Translations under genes and position numbers: made by a program
In this document: positions 26,445 through 37,846 of the stretch, in pieces
How the letters are laid out: the number at the start of each line of letters is the position of its first letter
How positions within the stretch are numbered: the stretch's first letter is position 1
Assembly: GCF_042100115.1 (NCBI RefSeq)
Contig: NC_091274.1
Location: 372,001 to 436,000 of the forward strand
Direction: 5' to 3'
DNA: 64,000 bases
Source of the DNA: Alternaria dauci
Lineage: Eukaryota; Ascomycota; Dothideomycetes; Pleosporales; Pleosporaceae
Notes under the pieces: model-generated
What the model was told of the DNA's origin: nothing
Databases searched by the model: none
Seen by the model: the letters and a program-made list of their open reading frames with translations, nothing else

Positions 26445-26735
26445 TACGGGTGTTAGAGTGTATAAAGATACTAATATCTTAGTGTTAAAGTTTTATCCTC
26501 TGCGCAGCTAGTAAGACGCTCGTAAGTAGGTAGTAGATAGAAGTAATTAATTATTATAAGAAGAGTAGTAAGTGTATTCTATAATATTAAAGGGAGAACT
26601 TATAAAAAGTTCTATAAAGGTTTAATAATAGATAGATAACTAATTAATTATAATTAATAATAATAGTACCCCTTAATATAGAGTAGAAGGAGTACTTATA
26701 GGAAAGCCTCCTTACTTACTCTAAATACTAGTATA
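26445..26735 (-). repeat. right (5') LTR of Gypsy B
   Basis: This is the 291-bp partner of 12855-13150, separated from it by 13.3 kb. It retains more G and C (tacgggtgttagag at its start) than the left LTR, so the two copies were unevenly mutated. Confidence 0.78.
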
Positions 26736-26886
26736 GTATTAGCTAGTAATATAAATATAATATATTATAAAGGGAGGAGGATATAGTATCTTTACTATAA
26801 TTAAGCTTACTAAGAATTTTATATATTTCTATAAAAGCCTAGCTACTTTAGACCTTTATACTAATACTAACTTACTTTAAGTATCC

Positions 26887-27006
26887 TACTATATATAATT
26901 AAATTATACTTTATATAATTAAATTATACTATATATAATTAAATTATACTATATATAATTAAATTATACTATATATAATTAAATTATACTATATATAATT
27001 AAATTA
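26887..27006. repeat. 20-bp AT minisatellite, six units
   Basis: The unit actatatataattaaattat is repeated about six times. The same minisatellite occurs in the other R copies with fewer units: about four at 23191-23270, about three at 9770-9830, and degenerate at 7690-7775. It is a variable-number tandem repeat internal to R. Confidence 0.85.
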
Positions 27007-27325
27007 TATTATATTTAAGTATATATATTTCCTTTTTATTTTTATCTAGGAGGTCTTCTAGCCTAGCCTAAAAACCTTAGCTAGATAAGTACTAATTAAT
27101 ATATTTATAAGTACATAATATACCTACTTTATATATACTAAGGAGCTACCTAGAGTAGTCCTTAATAAGTTAGATAAGTAATTACCTAAGTTCTACTATT
27201 TTTTATAAACTAAGATAGTAAATAATATTAATATTATTAATACCTCTAATATTAATAATATTATTATAGAGGTAGCTATTAGGTAGATAAAGATATAGAT
27301 AAGGAGGAAAGTAGAGGAGCTAGTA

Positions 27326-28411
27326 TATATAGCTTATTTAAATAATAAATATACTAGTAAAAGACGTAAGTATAATACTATTAAAAGATAGTATAATAAA
27401 TTATAGTAAAAGTATATTTCCTAAAAACTTAGTTTTACTATATATAGCTATATATAGTTTAATAATAGATAGGTTAAAGCTAAAGCCTTAAACTTTAGGT
27501 AGTTCTAGAGAGTTATAGTAATATTAAGGAGAAGAGGAGTTAAAGTAGAAGAAGAGTTTTTTAGTTAATAACTATAGTTTATAGCTTACCTCTAAGCTTA
27601 TAACTATAGTACTTAAGGCTATAGAAATATTTAAGTAACTACTAGCTCTTTAAATTTCTATTTCTTAACTTCTAATTTAATACTCTATCCTAAAGCTTAC
27701 TATTAAAGAGAAATACCTTCTTTAATATTATATACTTTATAATATATAACTACGTTAAGGGCGTTAAGTAGCTATCCCTAGAGTTATAAACTATACTTAA
27801 TATTAATATAGATATAAATTACTAGTATACTAAGGATTAAATTAGCTTAAACTATAATAATCTTAAGCCTTATAGTATCTTAAGCCCCTTCTTAGATACC
27901 TACCTCTCCTCTCTTAACTTATTAGATAATACTACTAAGAACTAATATAAAATTCTCTTCTATATAGATAGCCTATTTACTATAACTCTTATTTACTTAT
28001 ATAGCGTTACTTTACTAGCTAGTACTAGGATAAATATAGAAGTAAGGTTATCTATTACTATAGAGTAGAACGTTTATATTAAGAAGCTAAGTAATATAAT
28101 AGTAGCTAGAGGTATATTTATAATAGAGTAAGAGGTATATATTAAGATAGTTATAAGTAAGGACTATAATAGATAGCTATAGTAGGTCCTTAGCTAGCTT
28201 ATCCTTATCTTATAATTATATTAAGTAAGTATAGCTAATAATTAATTTAATAATAATAATAATAATATAAGAGGCTTAGGATATAGTATAATAAGACTTA
28301 GGTGTATAGTAGCTATAGAAGAGTTTAGGTAATAGTACTACTAATATATAAGCTTTATAGCTACTTAAAAGGAATTATAATTATAACTATAACTATAACT
28401 ATAACTATAAT
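27326..28411. other. unassigned RIP-mutated sequence with a Gypsy B-like fragment
   Basis: About 27335-27475 closely matches 18336-18480 of Gypsy B (the region after the integrase core), so a short fragment of that family lies here. The rest is unrecognised. A (ataact)n microsatellite at 28381-28410 borders Gypsy C. Confidence 0.5.
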
Positions 28412-28604
28412 TATAAGGGAGTATTACTACTTAGAGGATACTAGGCCTAACTAGGCTTAGCTCCTCTCTTAGCTCTCTCTCCTCTTACTATATCTTCTTC
28501 CTTTCCCTCTTCCTCTCTTCTAGAGGTTATCTACTATTCTCTATTCTAAATATAAGCTACCTTTATAACTAGCTTACCCTTCTATATATAATATCTACCT
28601 TATA
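28412..28604 (+). repeat. 5' LTR of Gypsy C
   Basis: This is the 193-bp direct-repeat partner of 36344-36536. It contains a pyrimidine-rich stretch (ctcctctcttagctctctct) common to both. Confidence 0.88.
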
Positions 28605-31600
28605 AAATAGTAAACCTTATAAGCTAAAAAGGCTTACTATAGGCTTTTAGCTTAGATTAAAGTAAATAGTCTTTACTTACTCTTAGTTATTATATAGAAG
28701 AGTAGTCTTAGTAGCTAGCTCTTAGCTAAGTCTAGTACCTTTAGATAGTAAGAAACTAGGTTTCTTATTACTACTATAGGTTTAGATTTAAGACCCTATC
28801 TCTAGGAGATAGCTTACTATAGGATAGCTTTTTACTAACTAATAGCCTAGAGTATATAGCCTTTTACTATACTTACCTTAGAGTACCCTACTTAGAACCT
28901 TACGTAAAGGAGCGTAAAACCTTAGATAGGACCTCCCCTTTAAAGAAGATAGTAGTTAAGAGGACTAATATTATAATTCTTTAGACTTGCCTTATACCCT
29001 ACTTAGAACCTTATATAATAGAGTATAACCCTATAGATAGGAACCTAACTCTAGAGAAGATAGTAGTTAAGAGGACTAATATTATAATTTACTAGACCTA
29101 CTTTAGGGACTAGTTTAGCCTACACCTAATAGCTAGTAACTAAGTTACTTAATAAGTAGTAAACTTTTACTACTACTATATAGAAAACTCTTTCTTACTA
29201 TATAGTTATAAAATTCTACGTACTAAAAATTTCTCCTCTTCTTCTTACTATATATAACCTACTTACTTAACTCTACCCTTTCTCTAACTTAACTATACTA
29301 ATAGTTAAATAAGATAATAAAGAGTTTAAGTAAAGATAAATTATAACTAAACCTAAGTCTAAGACTTCTTAACTACCTCCCTACTATCCTCTTATATACT
29401 TAGTTTTACACGCCTTAGAAGCTACTAACTACCTAGAATTTCGCCTAACTAATATAAATAATAATATATTTAACCTTATAGCTAAAGACTCTAACTATAA
29501 TAGTATTATTACTTTATAAAAGGCGTAACTAAGTTTTAGTCTCTAATTTAGTAGTAGAAAGGTTTAGTAATTTAATCCTAGAGTCTTACCCTTTATAATT
29601 AATAGTAAGAGCCTATTAGTAGTAGATAGGGTAGATAAAGCTAATATAACTATACTACTAGTAAAATATAAACTTACTTTATTTACTCTAGTTAAACCTT
29701 TAGTAACCCTATAGATAAATAATAGGATAAAGAAGTAGTCTAACTAAGTAATAGCCTTTTTAGACTATAGATAAGTAAAAATATATAATAATCTTAACCT
29801 CTTCTAGCTAAAGCTTAGTTTAGATAAATAAACTACTTTCTACTTCTTAGTTTAAGAGCTACTATCCTCTAGCTACCCTACTAGTTTTAAGGCCTTTAAT
29901 AAAGAAGCTCTTAGTAATCTAGCTATAGCTATCTACTCTATATACTAGTATAATTATAACTTATAAATTAGAGTATATAAAGAGTAGGAGAGGGTATAAA
30001 TATAACTTAAAGATAAAATTATAAAGAATAAAGAGACTAAGAACCTTTAGTAAATACTAGAATAAGAGTATATAGATTAGAATATATACGCTAAGCTTAT
30101 AGAGGAGTAGAGGATATACTATACTAGCTATTAATAGTAGCTTACTAATATTTAAAAAAAGCTATATATAGCTTAGTATAACGCCCTTCTCTAAAAAGAT
30201 TAGGTTTAGGACGCCTAGCTAAGCTTATATTAACTAGCTTATTAACTATCCCTAAACTAGCTTCTTTCCTTCCTTAACTATAATTAACCCTTATTAGTAA
30301 ATAAGCTTAACCTATTTAGATACTAGTCTTATAACCTACTACTAATACTTACTAAGGATAATATATTTTTTATAGTTAATAAGGAAGCTATCCTTATTCT
30401 AGAACCTCTATAAGGAGTAATAACTATTATTAACTTACTTTAATAGTTCTATAACTCTAAAGACTAGAATAGCCCTAAACTAGTTATCTTTAAGAGTAGT
30501 ACTTAATACTTATATAAATTTATTAGAAATATACTTTTATACTAGTAAGCTAATAGTAAGTATTACTAATATCTACTTTAGTATATCTAGTCTCTCTTTT
30601 AATTTATAAGTAGAGAGGCTAGAGATACCTTAGTAAGAGGACTAATAAGCTTTATATATATTTATAAGATAGAAATTAAATACTTTCTGGTACTTATTAA
30701 TATTTAAAGAGACCTAAACCTTTTTATTATAAATAAAGCCTCTATAATAACTCTTACCTACCTACTTATACTAAAGGAATTTAAGATAGATAAAGAGGCC
30801 TAAATATCCTTTAAAGTCTAATTTATATCCTTAGCTTAGAACTTAAATATTCCCTTTTAGTTTAAGGGAGTTTATATCTTCTAAAAGCTACCTATATACT
30901 ATATCTAGAACTTAGCCTTAATTAATTAAACTCTAGATTCTTAAGCCTTATTTAATAAGATACTAATAGAAATTACTTAATATATCTTATAGTATAACTC
31001 TACTTAGCTTAAAGGCTTCTTAGATTTAAAGGTTAACTAAAACTAATAAAGTAATATACTATACCTAATAGGCTAATTTAGTACTAATAAAGGTACTAAA
31101 GCTCCTTATATAGAAAGCTACCCTAAAGGTAATAACTTACTAAAGATAAATAATTTACTAAAAGTTAAAAAGCTATTAGCTTCTAAAGATCTAAAGACTT
31201 ACTTTACCTATAGATTAGTAAACTACTTAGCTTATAATTACTTAAATAAACCTACTAATAAAGGCTCTACTAAAATTAAAGTAAAAACTACTACCTAATA
31301 CTAGTTTTATACCTACTTAGATAATAGTTTTAACTCTCCTTTAGCTGAGGAATATAAGTTTAATAATACTAAATTAGATTTTAATTTAGAAAACTAAAAA
31401 CTCTAGGAGCTAAGTTACCCCTTAGAGTAAATAGATAGCTATAGCTAAAAGTATTAGTAGACTCTTATATAAGTATTACTTTATAAGAATTTACTAAGCT
31501 TTTATAATAGGTCTCTACTTAAGAATCTTAAGTATTAACTTTAATATAAGATAAACTATCTAAATTTATATTTTATTCTTTTATTAGATACTATTATATA

Positions 31601-32106
31601 GTCTTATATATCTATTATATATTAGCTAATAATAGTACTAATTCTAATTTTATTTCTTAGAAGTTTTTTAATTAAATCTATACTTTTTAGCTAATTCCCC
31701 TTTTTAAATATATTCTTTTTAGTAGCTATAATAGTAAACTATTAAAATCTAGTACTTATTATATAAAATTCTTTCTATAGATAAATAATTATATTAAATA
31801 AATAATAGCCTATATAGTAAACTCTTATAGGTTTTTAAATCTAGTCCTTAGGTTTAAATAGTATAAACTCTATTACCCTTAGTTAAACTACTAAGATAGT
31901 ATAATTAAATTTATAAATAAATACTATTAACTAAACTATTAGCTTAAAGAATAACTATCTATTATTTATTATAAGAGCTATATAAATGCCTAAGATAATA
32001 ACTAAGGAGAATAAACCCCTTATAATATCTACTATAGTAGTACTACTAAATAGAATTTAGATATAAGGACTATAGACCCTAAGGTAAGTAAACTAGATCT
32101 AGTATA

Positions 32107-32358
32107 ATTTTTTGTTTTCTGTAAGTAGGGGGGTATTATTAAAATAAAACTTTAAAAAAGTAAAAAGTAGCTATCCCTCTACTTATTAGTTATAAAAGTC
32201 GATAAAAAAGATAAAGTAATAACGCGATTCGAACGATTAGCGTTTTATAGTAGTAAAGCTCTAACGTCTATACGTAAAAACTAAAGTTAAAAACAATTTA
32301 CTAAAGGTAACTAAAAAAAGACACCTATTAAACCTTAGGAGGGTATAATAGGGACTAA
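32107..32358 (-). mobile_element. R element copy, 5'-truncated, inside Gypsy C
   Basis: This is about 250 bp with its T-run (reverse A-tail) at the left, flanked by the exact 10-mer atctagtata (32097-32106 and 32359-32368). It carries the B-box-like gattcgaac near 32224-32232, relatively unmutated. It shows that R was active after Gypsy C had inserted. Confidence 0.75.
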
Positions 32359-35300
32359 ATCTAGTATATTAAGATTTAGAAAATAAAAATATTCTTCTTA
32401 ATATAGTATATCTAGAGGAACTAGAATAACCCCCTAAACTTAAAGTAGAAATTAAGAAAGTCTTACTTAGGGCTATTTAGATACTAGCTAAAAAGTATTA
32501 GATAGATCCTTACTTAATAATATAATAACTAAGGGAACCTACTTAATTCTAATATACTACTATAGAGGATAACTATAAGAAATTCTTTTCTAAGCTTTAA
32601 GATATTATTTTAAAAGATATTCTTATACTAGAACTTTTTAAAGAATATATAGAGTTTATCCCTACCTTTAATAAAGTAGCTATATCTAAATTAGCTAACT
32701 ATTTAGAATATAACTATAAGATTAAACTAGAACTAGGGGCTAAGATACTAAATTATAAGCCCTACCTATTCTTAAGTATCTAAGAAGAAGCTATTACTAC
32801 TTATATTAAAGATATAGAAGAATATAAATATATTACCCTATCTAAATTACTTATAAGGAATTTACTTATTATTATTACTATACTAGATAAAGGTTTATAA
32901 GTTTATATAAACTTTTATAACCTTAATAATACTACTATTAGAGATAAGTATTTAATTCTATTCTTTTATAAAATACTAGCTAAGCTAAATAAGGTAATAA
33001 TCTTCTCTAAATTTAATATTATTTATATATTTTACTATATTAGAATAAAGGAAGATTCTTAGTAGCTTATAGCTTTTACTATATAGTATAAGATATATAA
33101 GTATAAAGTTATACCCTTTAGTCTTTATAATACTCTAGCTATATTTTAAATAGTAATTAATAGCGCCCTTTTAGAATACTTTAATAAGTTCTATACTACT
33201 TACTTAGATAATATCTTAGTATACTCTAAGAATAAAAAGGACTATATTAAATAAGTTAAAAAGGTCCTCTAAAGACTTAAAGCCTAAGGATTTTATATTA
33301 ACCTAAAGGAGTCTAAATTCTATAAAACCTATATTAAGTTCCTAGAGATAATTATTACTAGTTATAGTATAGAAATAGACTTAGCTAAAGTATCTACTAT
33401 TAAGGAATAGGAGATACTAACTAATATAAAGGAATTACTTATATTCCTTAGCTATACTAGATTCTACTAATAATTTATTAAAAATTACTCTACTATTAGC
33501 CTCTCCTTAGTAAAATATATTAAAGCTTACGTAGTACTTAGTAAAAAACCTAAAGGTAAGGGCTAGATAGTATATAAACTACTTATTTAGGATATAGAAT
33601 ATAAAGTAGCCTTTAATATACTTAAAGCTAGCTTCTACCCTAGCCTTATCTTAATATACTTTAACCCTTCTAAACCTATTTATATCTTTATAGATACCTT
33701 AGCCTAGGCTACTAGAGGAGTTATAAAAGAGATAAATATATAAAGTATACTTTAACTAATTACTTACTTTTTAAAAAAGTACTTACCTATAGAATATAAC
33801 TATAATATCTATAACTTAGAGCTAATAGGTATTATTTAGGTATTTAAAGAATAGAAACTTAAACTTATAAGCTCTAGATACTAAGTATATATAGTCTCTA
33901 GTTATAAGAATTTAGAGATATTTATAATTACTAAGGTACTTACCTATTACTAAGCTTATTAGTTACTATTCTTATCTTAGTTTAACTTTAAAATTATTTA
34001 CTAACTAAGTACCTCTAACTTTAAAGTAGACGCCCTTAGTAGAAGGCTATAGGATATTCTAGATAACTTTAAAGACCCTTACTATACTTAGAAATTTATT
34101 ATTCTAGGTCCTAAGAACCTGTCCCTAGGTATATAGCTAGGTATAGTAATAGTACTTTAAGCCTTGACTTTAGCTTCTAGTTACTATTCTAACTACCTCT
34201 ACCTAGAATAAGAATATATCCTTAGAATATTAGTAACTAATATAGAGGATAATAATAATAGGGCTAAAGAGATAACTAAATTACCTCTACCTAATAGAGT
34301 TACTAATCCTTTACTTCCCCTTTATAAAGAAGATTTATAACTAATAGAGGAACTACTTAATTAAGCTTATACTAATAATAAAATAGCTATAAAGGCCTTT
34401 AAAGCTATTAATACTTACTAGAATAAGCTTTCTAAGTAGTTTTATAAGTATAGATTCTACTTTACTACTACTAATATCTCCTTAGTTAGATATAGTCTAA
34501 GCTACTACCTATTTATTAATAAAATAAGGCTCTATATCTCTATAGATACCTACCTCTACTACTATATTTTTAACCTCTACTATAACTAAAAGATTATAAG
34601 TTATAAAGTCCTACGTTTAACGCTATATCTAATATATAACTATTATTACTAGCTAAAGATAAGCTAGTCTATTACTAAATACTATAACGCTTATATAGTT
34701 TATACCTAAATAAAATTACTATAAGATAGTAAATATAAATACTTTAGACTATTACCTCTACCTTACTAACGCTAGTCTAACCTTATAGTAGACTTTATTT
34801 AAGACTTACCCCCCTCTAAACTAAATAGAAAAGAATTCTATAATATCTTAGTAGTAATAAACTATCTTACTAAAAGGTACTATTTTTACTTAATATATAG
34901 AAGGACTATAGTAGAAGCTTTAAACTACTTTATAGATATCTTTAAGTACTATAAGCTACCTCTTAGGATTATTTTAGACTATAGTATTAATTTTATTACT
35001 TTCTTTAAGAAATATATTTATAAATACTTTTAGATAAAGTAAATCTTATTAACTACTTATTACTTAAAAATAGATAGCTAAATAAAATATATTACCTAGT
35101 CTCTTAAAACCTACCTATACTAGTTTATTAACTATATATAAGATAACTAGGCTACCTAGCTTTATATAGCTAAATTCTAAGTTAATAATACTATTAATAC
35201 TAGTACTAGTATAACCTTATTCTTTACTAACCTAAGATACTATCTAAGAAGTAGTATTTACTTATATAAGAATATAGAAGTAAATTTACTAAGACTAATA

Positions 35301-36343
35301 AAGGATTAAGTAATTTATACTAAAGAGATAATAGACTTATACTTAGATTTAGTTATATACCTTAAAGAATAGCTCTAATAGGCTAGTTAAGAATAATTAA
35401 ATTAAGTAAATACTAAATAATATATAGTTCTATACTATAGTCTAGGCGACAAAGTTTAGATATCTACTATTAATTAGAGCACGCCGTAAAACTCTAAGAA
35501 GCTTACTAACTACTAGGCAGGACCTTTTAAAGTTAAGTAAATTATTTATAATAGATAAGTATATAAACTTAACCTCCCTAAGAAAATAATTAAGAATAAG
35601 ACTTTTCTTATCTTTTACTCTAAGCTTCTCTAGCTAGTAGCTACTAAAGCCTTTCTAAACTAAGTACTTACTAGACTACTCTTAGTAGAAGTTATAATAA
35701 GTAATAGAGATACTTATACTAAGTAGCTAATAAATAAGTCTATTAATATAACCTCTTTATAAACTAGTAAAGTTAAAAGAAAATAAGTATATAAAATTAA
35801 ATAGATTAACTATCTAAAGCTAACTTAGTATAAAGCTAGTAACTATCTTAACTATTATAATACTAAATTATTCTATTAGAAATACCTTAATAAGCTAAAA
35901 CCCCTAGGACTTACTATATTAAATAGCTAGAGACTACTCCCTAAAGATACTAGTAATTATATTAATAAATACCTTAGTAATAATAAAGTTATAGTATAAG
36001 CTACTAGTTTAGCTTAATAGCCTAGCTATTCTATAAGTATAGTATATACCTAACCTATAGTAACTAGTTACATTAAACGTCCCTTATATAGTCTAAGAAT
36101 ATTAATTAGCTTAGTTTTTATATCCTAAGGTTAAGGTAGTAGAAAATAGCTTAGAGATATACTTTTTTATATAAGAAACCTTATAGATATATATAGCCTT
36201 ATATAAACTATACTTAGTTTTTAAAAAGTATAAGGTCTAGTAGTTTTTATACTTTTAGTATAATTTTTTTAACTTTAAATTACTTTCTCTTCTTTATACT
36301 AGCTAGAGGACTAGCTAAGCCTCTTTTTTAGGGGGGGGGTATA

Positions 36344-36536
36344 TATAAGGGAGTATTACTACTTAGAGGATACTAGGCCTAACTAGGCCTAGCTCCTCTC
36401 TTAGCTCTCTCTCTTCTTACTATATTTTCCTCTCTTCCCTCTTCCTCTCTTCTAGAGGTTATCTACTATTCTCTATTCTAAATATAAGCTACCTTTATAA
36501 CTAGCTTACCCTTCTATATATAACGTCTACCTTACA
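36344..36536 (+). repeat. 3' LTR of Gypsy C
   Basis: This is the partner of 28412-28604, of the same length, immediately downstream of the G-rich purine tract. It retains the ccttaca terminus. Confidence 0.88.
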
Positions 36537-36937
36537 CTATAATTATAATAGTAGTAGTACTTATACTCTTAAAATATAATTACTATAATATAATAGAGCT
36601 TAATCTCTAGGTAGTATTAGTAGTAATTATAATAGTAGGGATATTAAGGTAGTATAGCTACTCTATTAGGTTAGTTAAGGTTAATAAGAACCTAGGATAT
36701 AAGTATATATATAGTAGGATATAAGGGATAGATAGAGAGGTATTATAGGTAAAAAGAGACTTCTAAATATACTAAGACTATAAAGTAAATAATATTAGTA
36801 TTTACTTACTAACTAGATAGATATTAGTAGTACTAGTTTAGGCTTAGTTTTAAAATTTCTTAGTAATATAATATAAGATAATACTATAGGCTCTATCCCT
36901 AAGGCCTAAGGGGGTTATAATATACTATATATATACT
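36537..36937. other. unassigned RIP-mutated sequence
   Basis: This is AT-rich, with short (tag)n-type runs and no recognised motif. It lies between Gypsy C and the last R copy. Confidence 0.4.
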
Positions 36938-37754
36938 AGGGAGCTACCTAGAGTAGTCCTTAATAAGTTAAATAAGTAATTACCTAAGTTCTACTACCTC
37001 TTATAGATAAAGATAGTAGATAATATTAATATTATTAATGCCTCTAATATTAGTAATATTAAAGTAGAGGAGATAGTAAAGAAGAGTAAAATATAGATAC
37101 TATAAGATATAGAGGAGGTTCTCTATAAGGATTAGAGTAATAATATTAATAGTAGTAAAGTCCTTATAGTTAGCTATCTTACTCTCTTAGTATTAGTAAA
37201 GGGGTTAAGCTAAAAGACTAAGACCTAGCTATAATAGTTAATAAGTAATATTAAGTAAGTAATTAATAATTAATATCCTAGGCCTAAGAAGAGAGAATTT
37301 AAATAAATTTTATAAAGATAAGATAATAAGATATAAATAGTACTAGTACTAATATTCCTCTAAATAGAGCTAATTATTTAATAGTAGTAGCTATACTATA
37401 GGTAGCTAGTTAGTTATTCTTAAGAAGAGGTAAAGGTAGTAGTAGTAAAAGTAGTAGTAGTAGCTATAAAAGGTAGCTATAAAGGTTATAAAGAGTAAAA
37501 ATAGTTAAGGATAGTAAAGGATAGTAGAAGATAGTAGATAATAGTATATAAGTTAAAAGTTTATATCTTAATATCTCTAGTTTATATATTATACTATTAT
37601 ATATCTTTATATCTAGCGTTTATAATATACTATATATATACTACTAGTACTAAATATAGGTATAAGCTTCTAGTTACTTATTTAATACTTTATCTTAAAA
37701 AAAGTCTCTAAACGTACTATAATAATAAAGAAAGTCTATAAAGAATAAGGCTAA
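36938..37754 (-). mobile_element. R element copy 5, partial, at the domain border
   Basis: This corresponds to the part of R beyond the minisatellite (starting gagctacctagagtagtcc) through the (tag)n block near 37435-37465 to the terminal aaagtctataaag near 37733-37745. The A-rich tail half is missing, so it is a deletion remnant rather than a normal 5' truncation. Its end coincides with the end of the AT-rich domain. Confidence 0.65.
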
Positions 37755-37846
37755 CTCTACCTTCCTATAAGTCCGGCCTCGTACGCTTTATCTTTTACCC
37801 TATCCTAGTTTTTATATCTTTATTCAGGCTAGCTATATTAGCTATT

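Larger units (their letters stand above)
12855..26735 (-). mobile_element. Gypsy B: minus-strand LTR retrotransposon with nested insertions
   Basis: LTRs lie at 12855-13150 and 26445-26735, with the direct repeat gtatta outside each. On the minus strand a purine tract sits just inside the left (3') LTR. Conceptual minus-strand translation, with stops ignored, gives reverse transcriptase near 20750-20000 (for example VTIRDINLPP), RNase H near 19900-19250, the zinc-binding and catalytic integrase near 19000-17900 (KYLVIIRDYLS, typical of a fungal Gypsy lineage), and an unrecognised gag-like region near 26400-24260 and 22790-22400. About 6 kb of its 13.9-kb span is other DNA: the block at 13168-17487 and R copies at 19431-19661 and 22792-24255. 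It has no intact frame. Confidence 0.8.
12592..27325 (-). mobile_element. R element copy 3, split by Gypsy B
   Basis: The tail end lies at 12592-12854 and the remainder at 26736-27325. The join, across the duplicated gtatta at 12849-12854 and 26736-26741, restores the ctagtattagctag order seen uninterrupted near 9610. This proves that Gypsy B inserted into a pre-existing R copy. The right part contains six units of the 20-bp AT minisatellite (26887-27006) and is cut short at about 27325, before the (tag)n block. Confidence 0.7.
28412..36536 (+). mobile_element. Gypsy C: LTR retrotransposon, RIP-inactivated
   Basis: The two 193-bp LTRs start tataagg and end ccttata or ccttaca, which is TGTAAGG..CCTTACA before mutation. 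A nine-G purine tract (36331-36339) precedes the 3' LTR, and ctataat flanks both sides (28405-28411 and 36537-36543), although the surrounding microsatellite makes that weak evidence. The plus-strand conceptual reading gives a long gag and protease region (about 29200-31500), reverse transcriptase near 32880-33450 (YINFYNLNNTTIRDKY; catalytic box YLDNILVYS near 33190), RNase H near 33620-34000, and integrase near 34560-35200 (VDFI then DLPPSKLNRKEFYNILVVI). A truncated R copy at 32107-32358 interrupts the region just before the reverse transcriptase. All frames are stop-filled. Confidence 0.88.
1..37754. other. RIP-mutated AT-rich transposon domain
   Basis: Almost no CpA or TpG dinucleotides are seen, TpA dominates, and stop codons TAA and TAG saturate all frames, so that no long ORF exists. 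This is the known signature of repeat-induced point mutation in Pezizomycotina, where CpA becomes TpA on either strand of duplicated DNA. CpG is partly retained (scattered acg and gcg). The content is overlapping and nested retroelements, listed separately. The right limit is sharp: the last recognisable repeat ends at about 37754, and within roughly 150 bases composition becomes ordinary. The domain is presumably heterochromatic and transcriptionally silent; that is inference. Confidence 0.95.

Noticed and set aside
28405..36543. ctataat flanking Gypsy C as a firm 7-bp target duplication
   Set aside because: The flank is an (ataact)n microsatellite, so the match could be chance. It is used only as supporting evidence.
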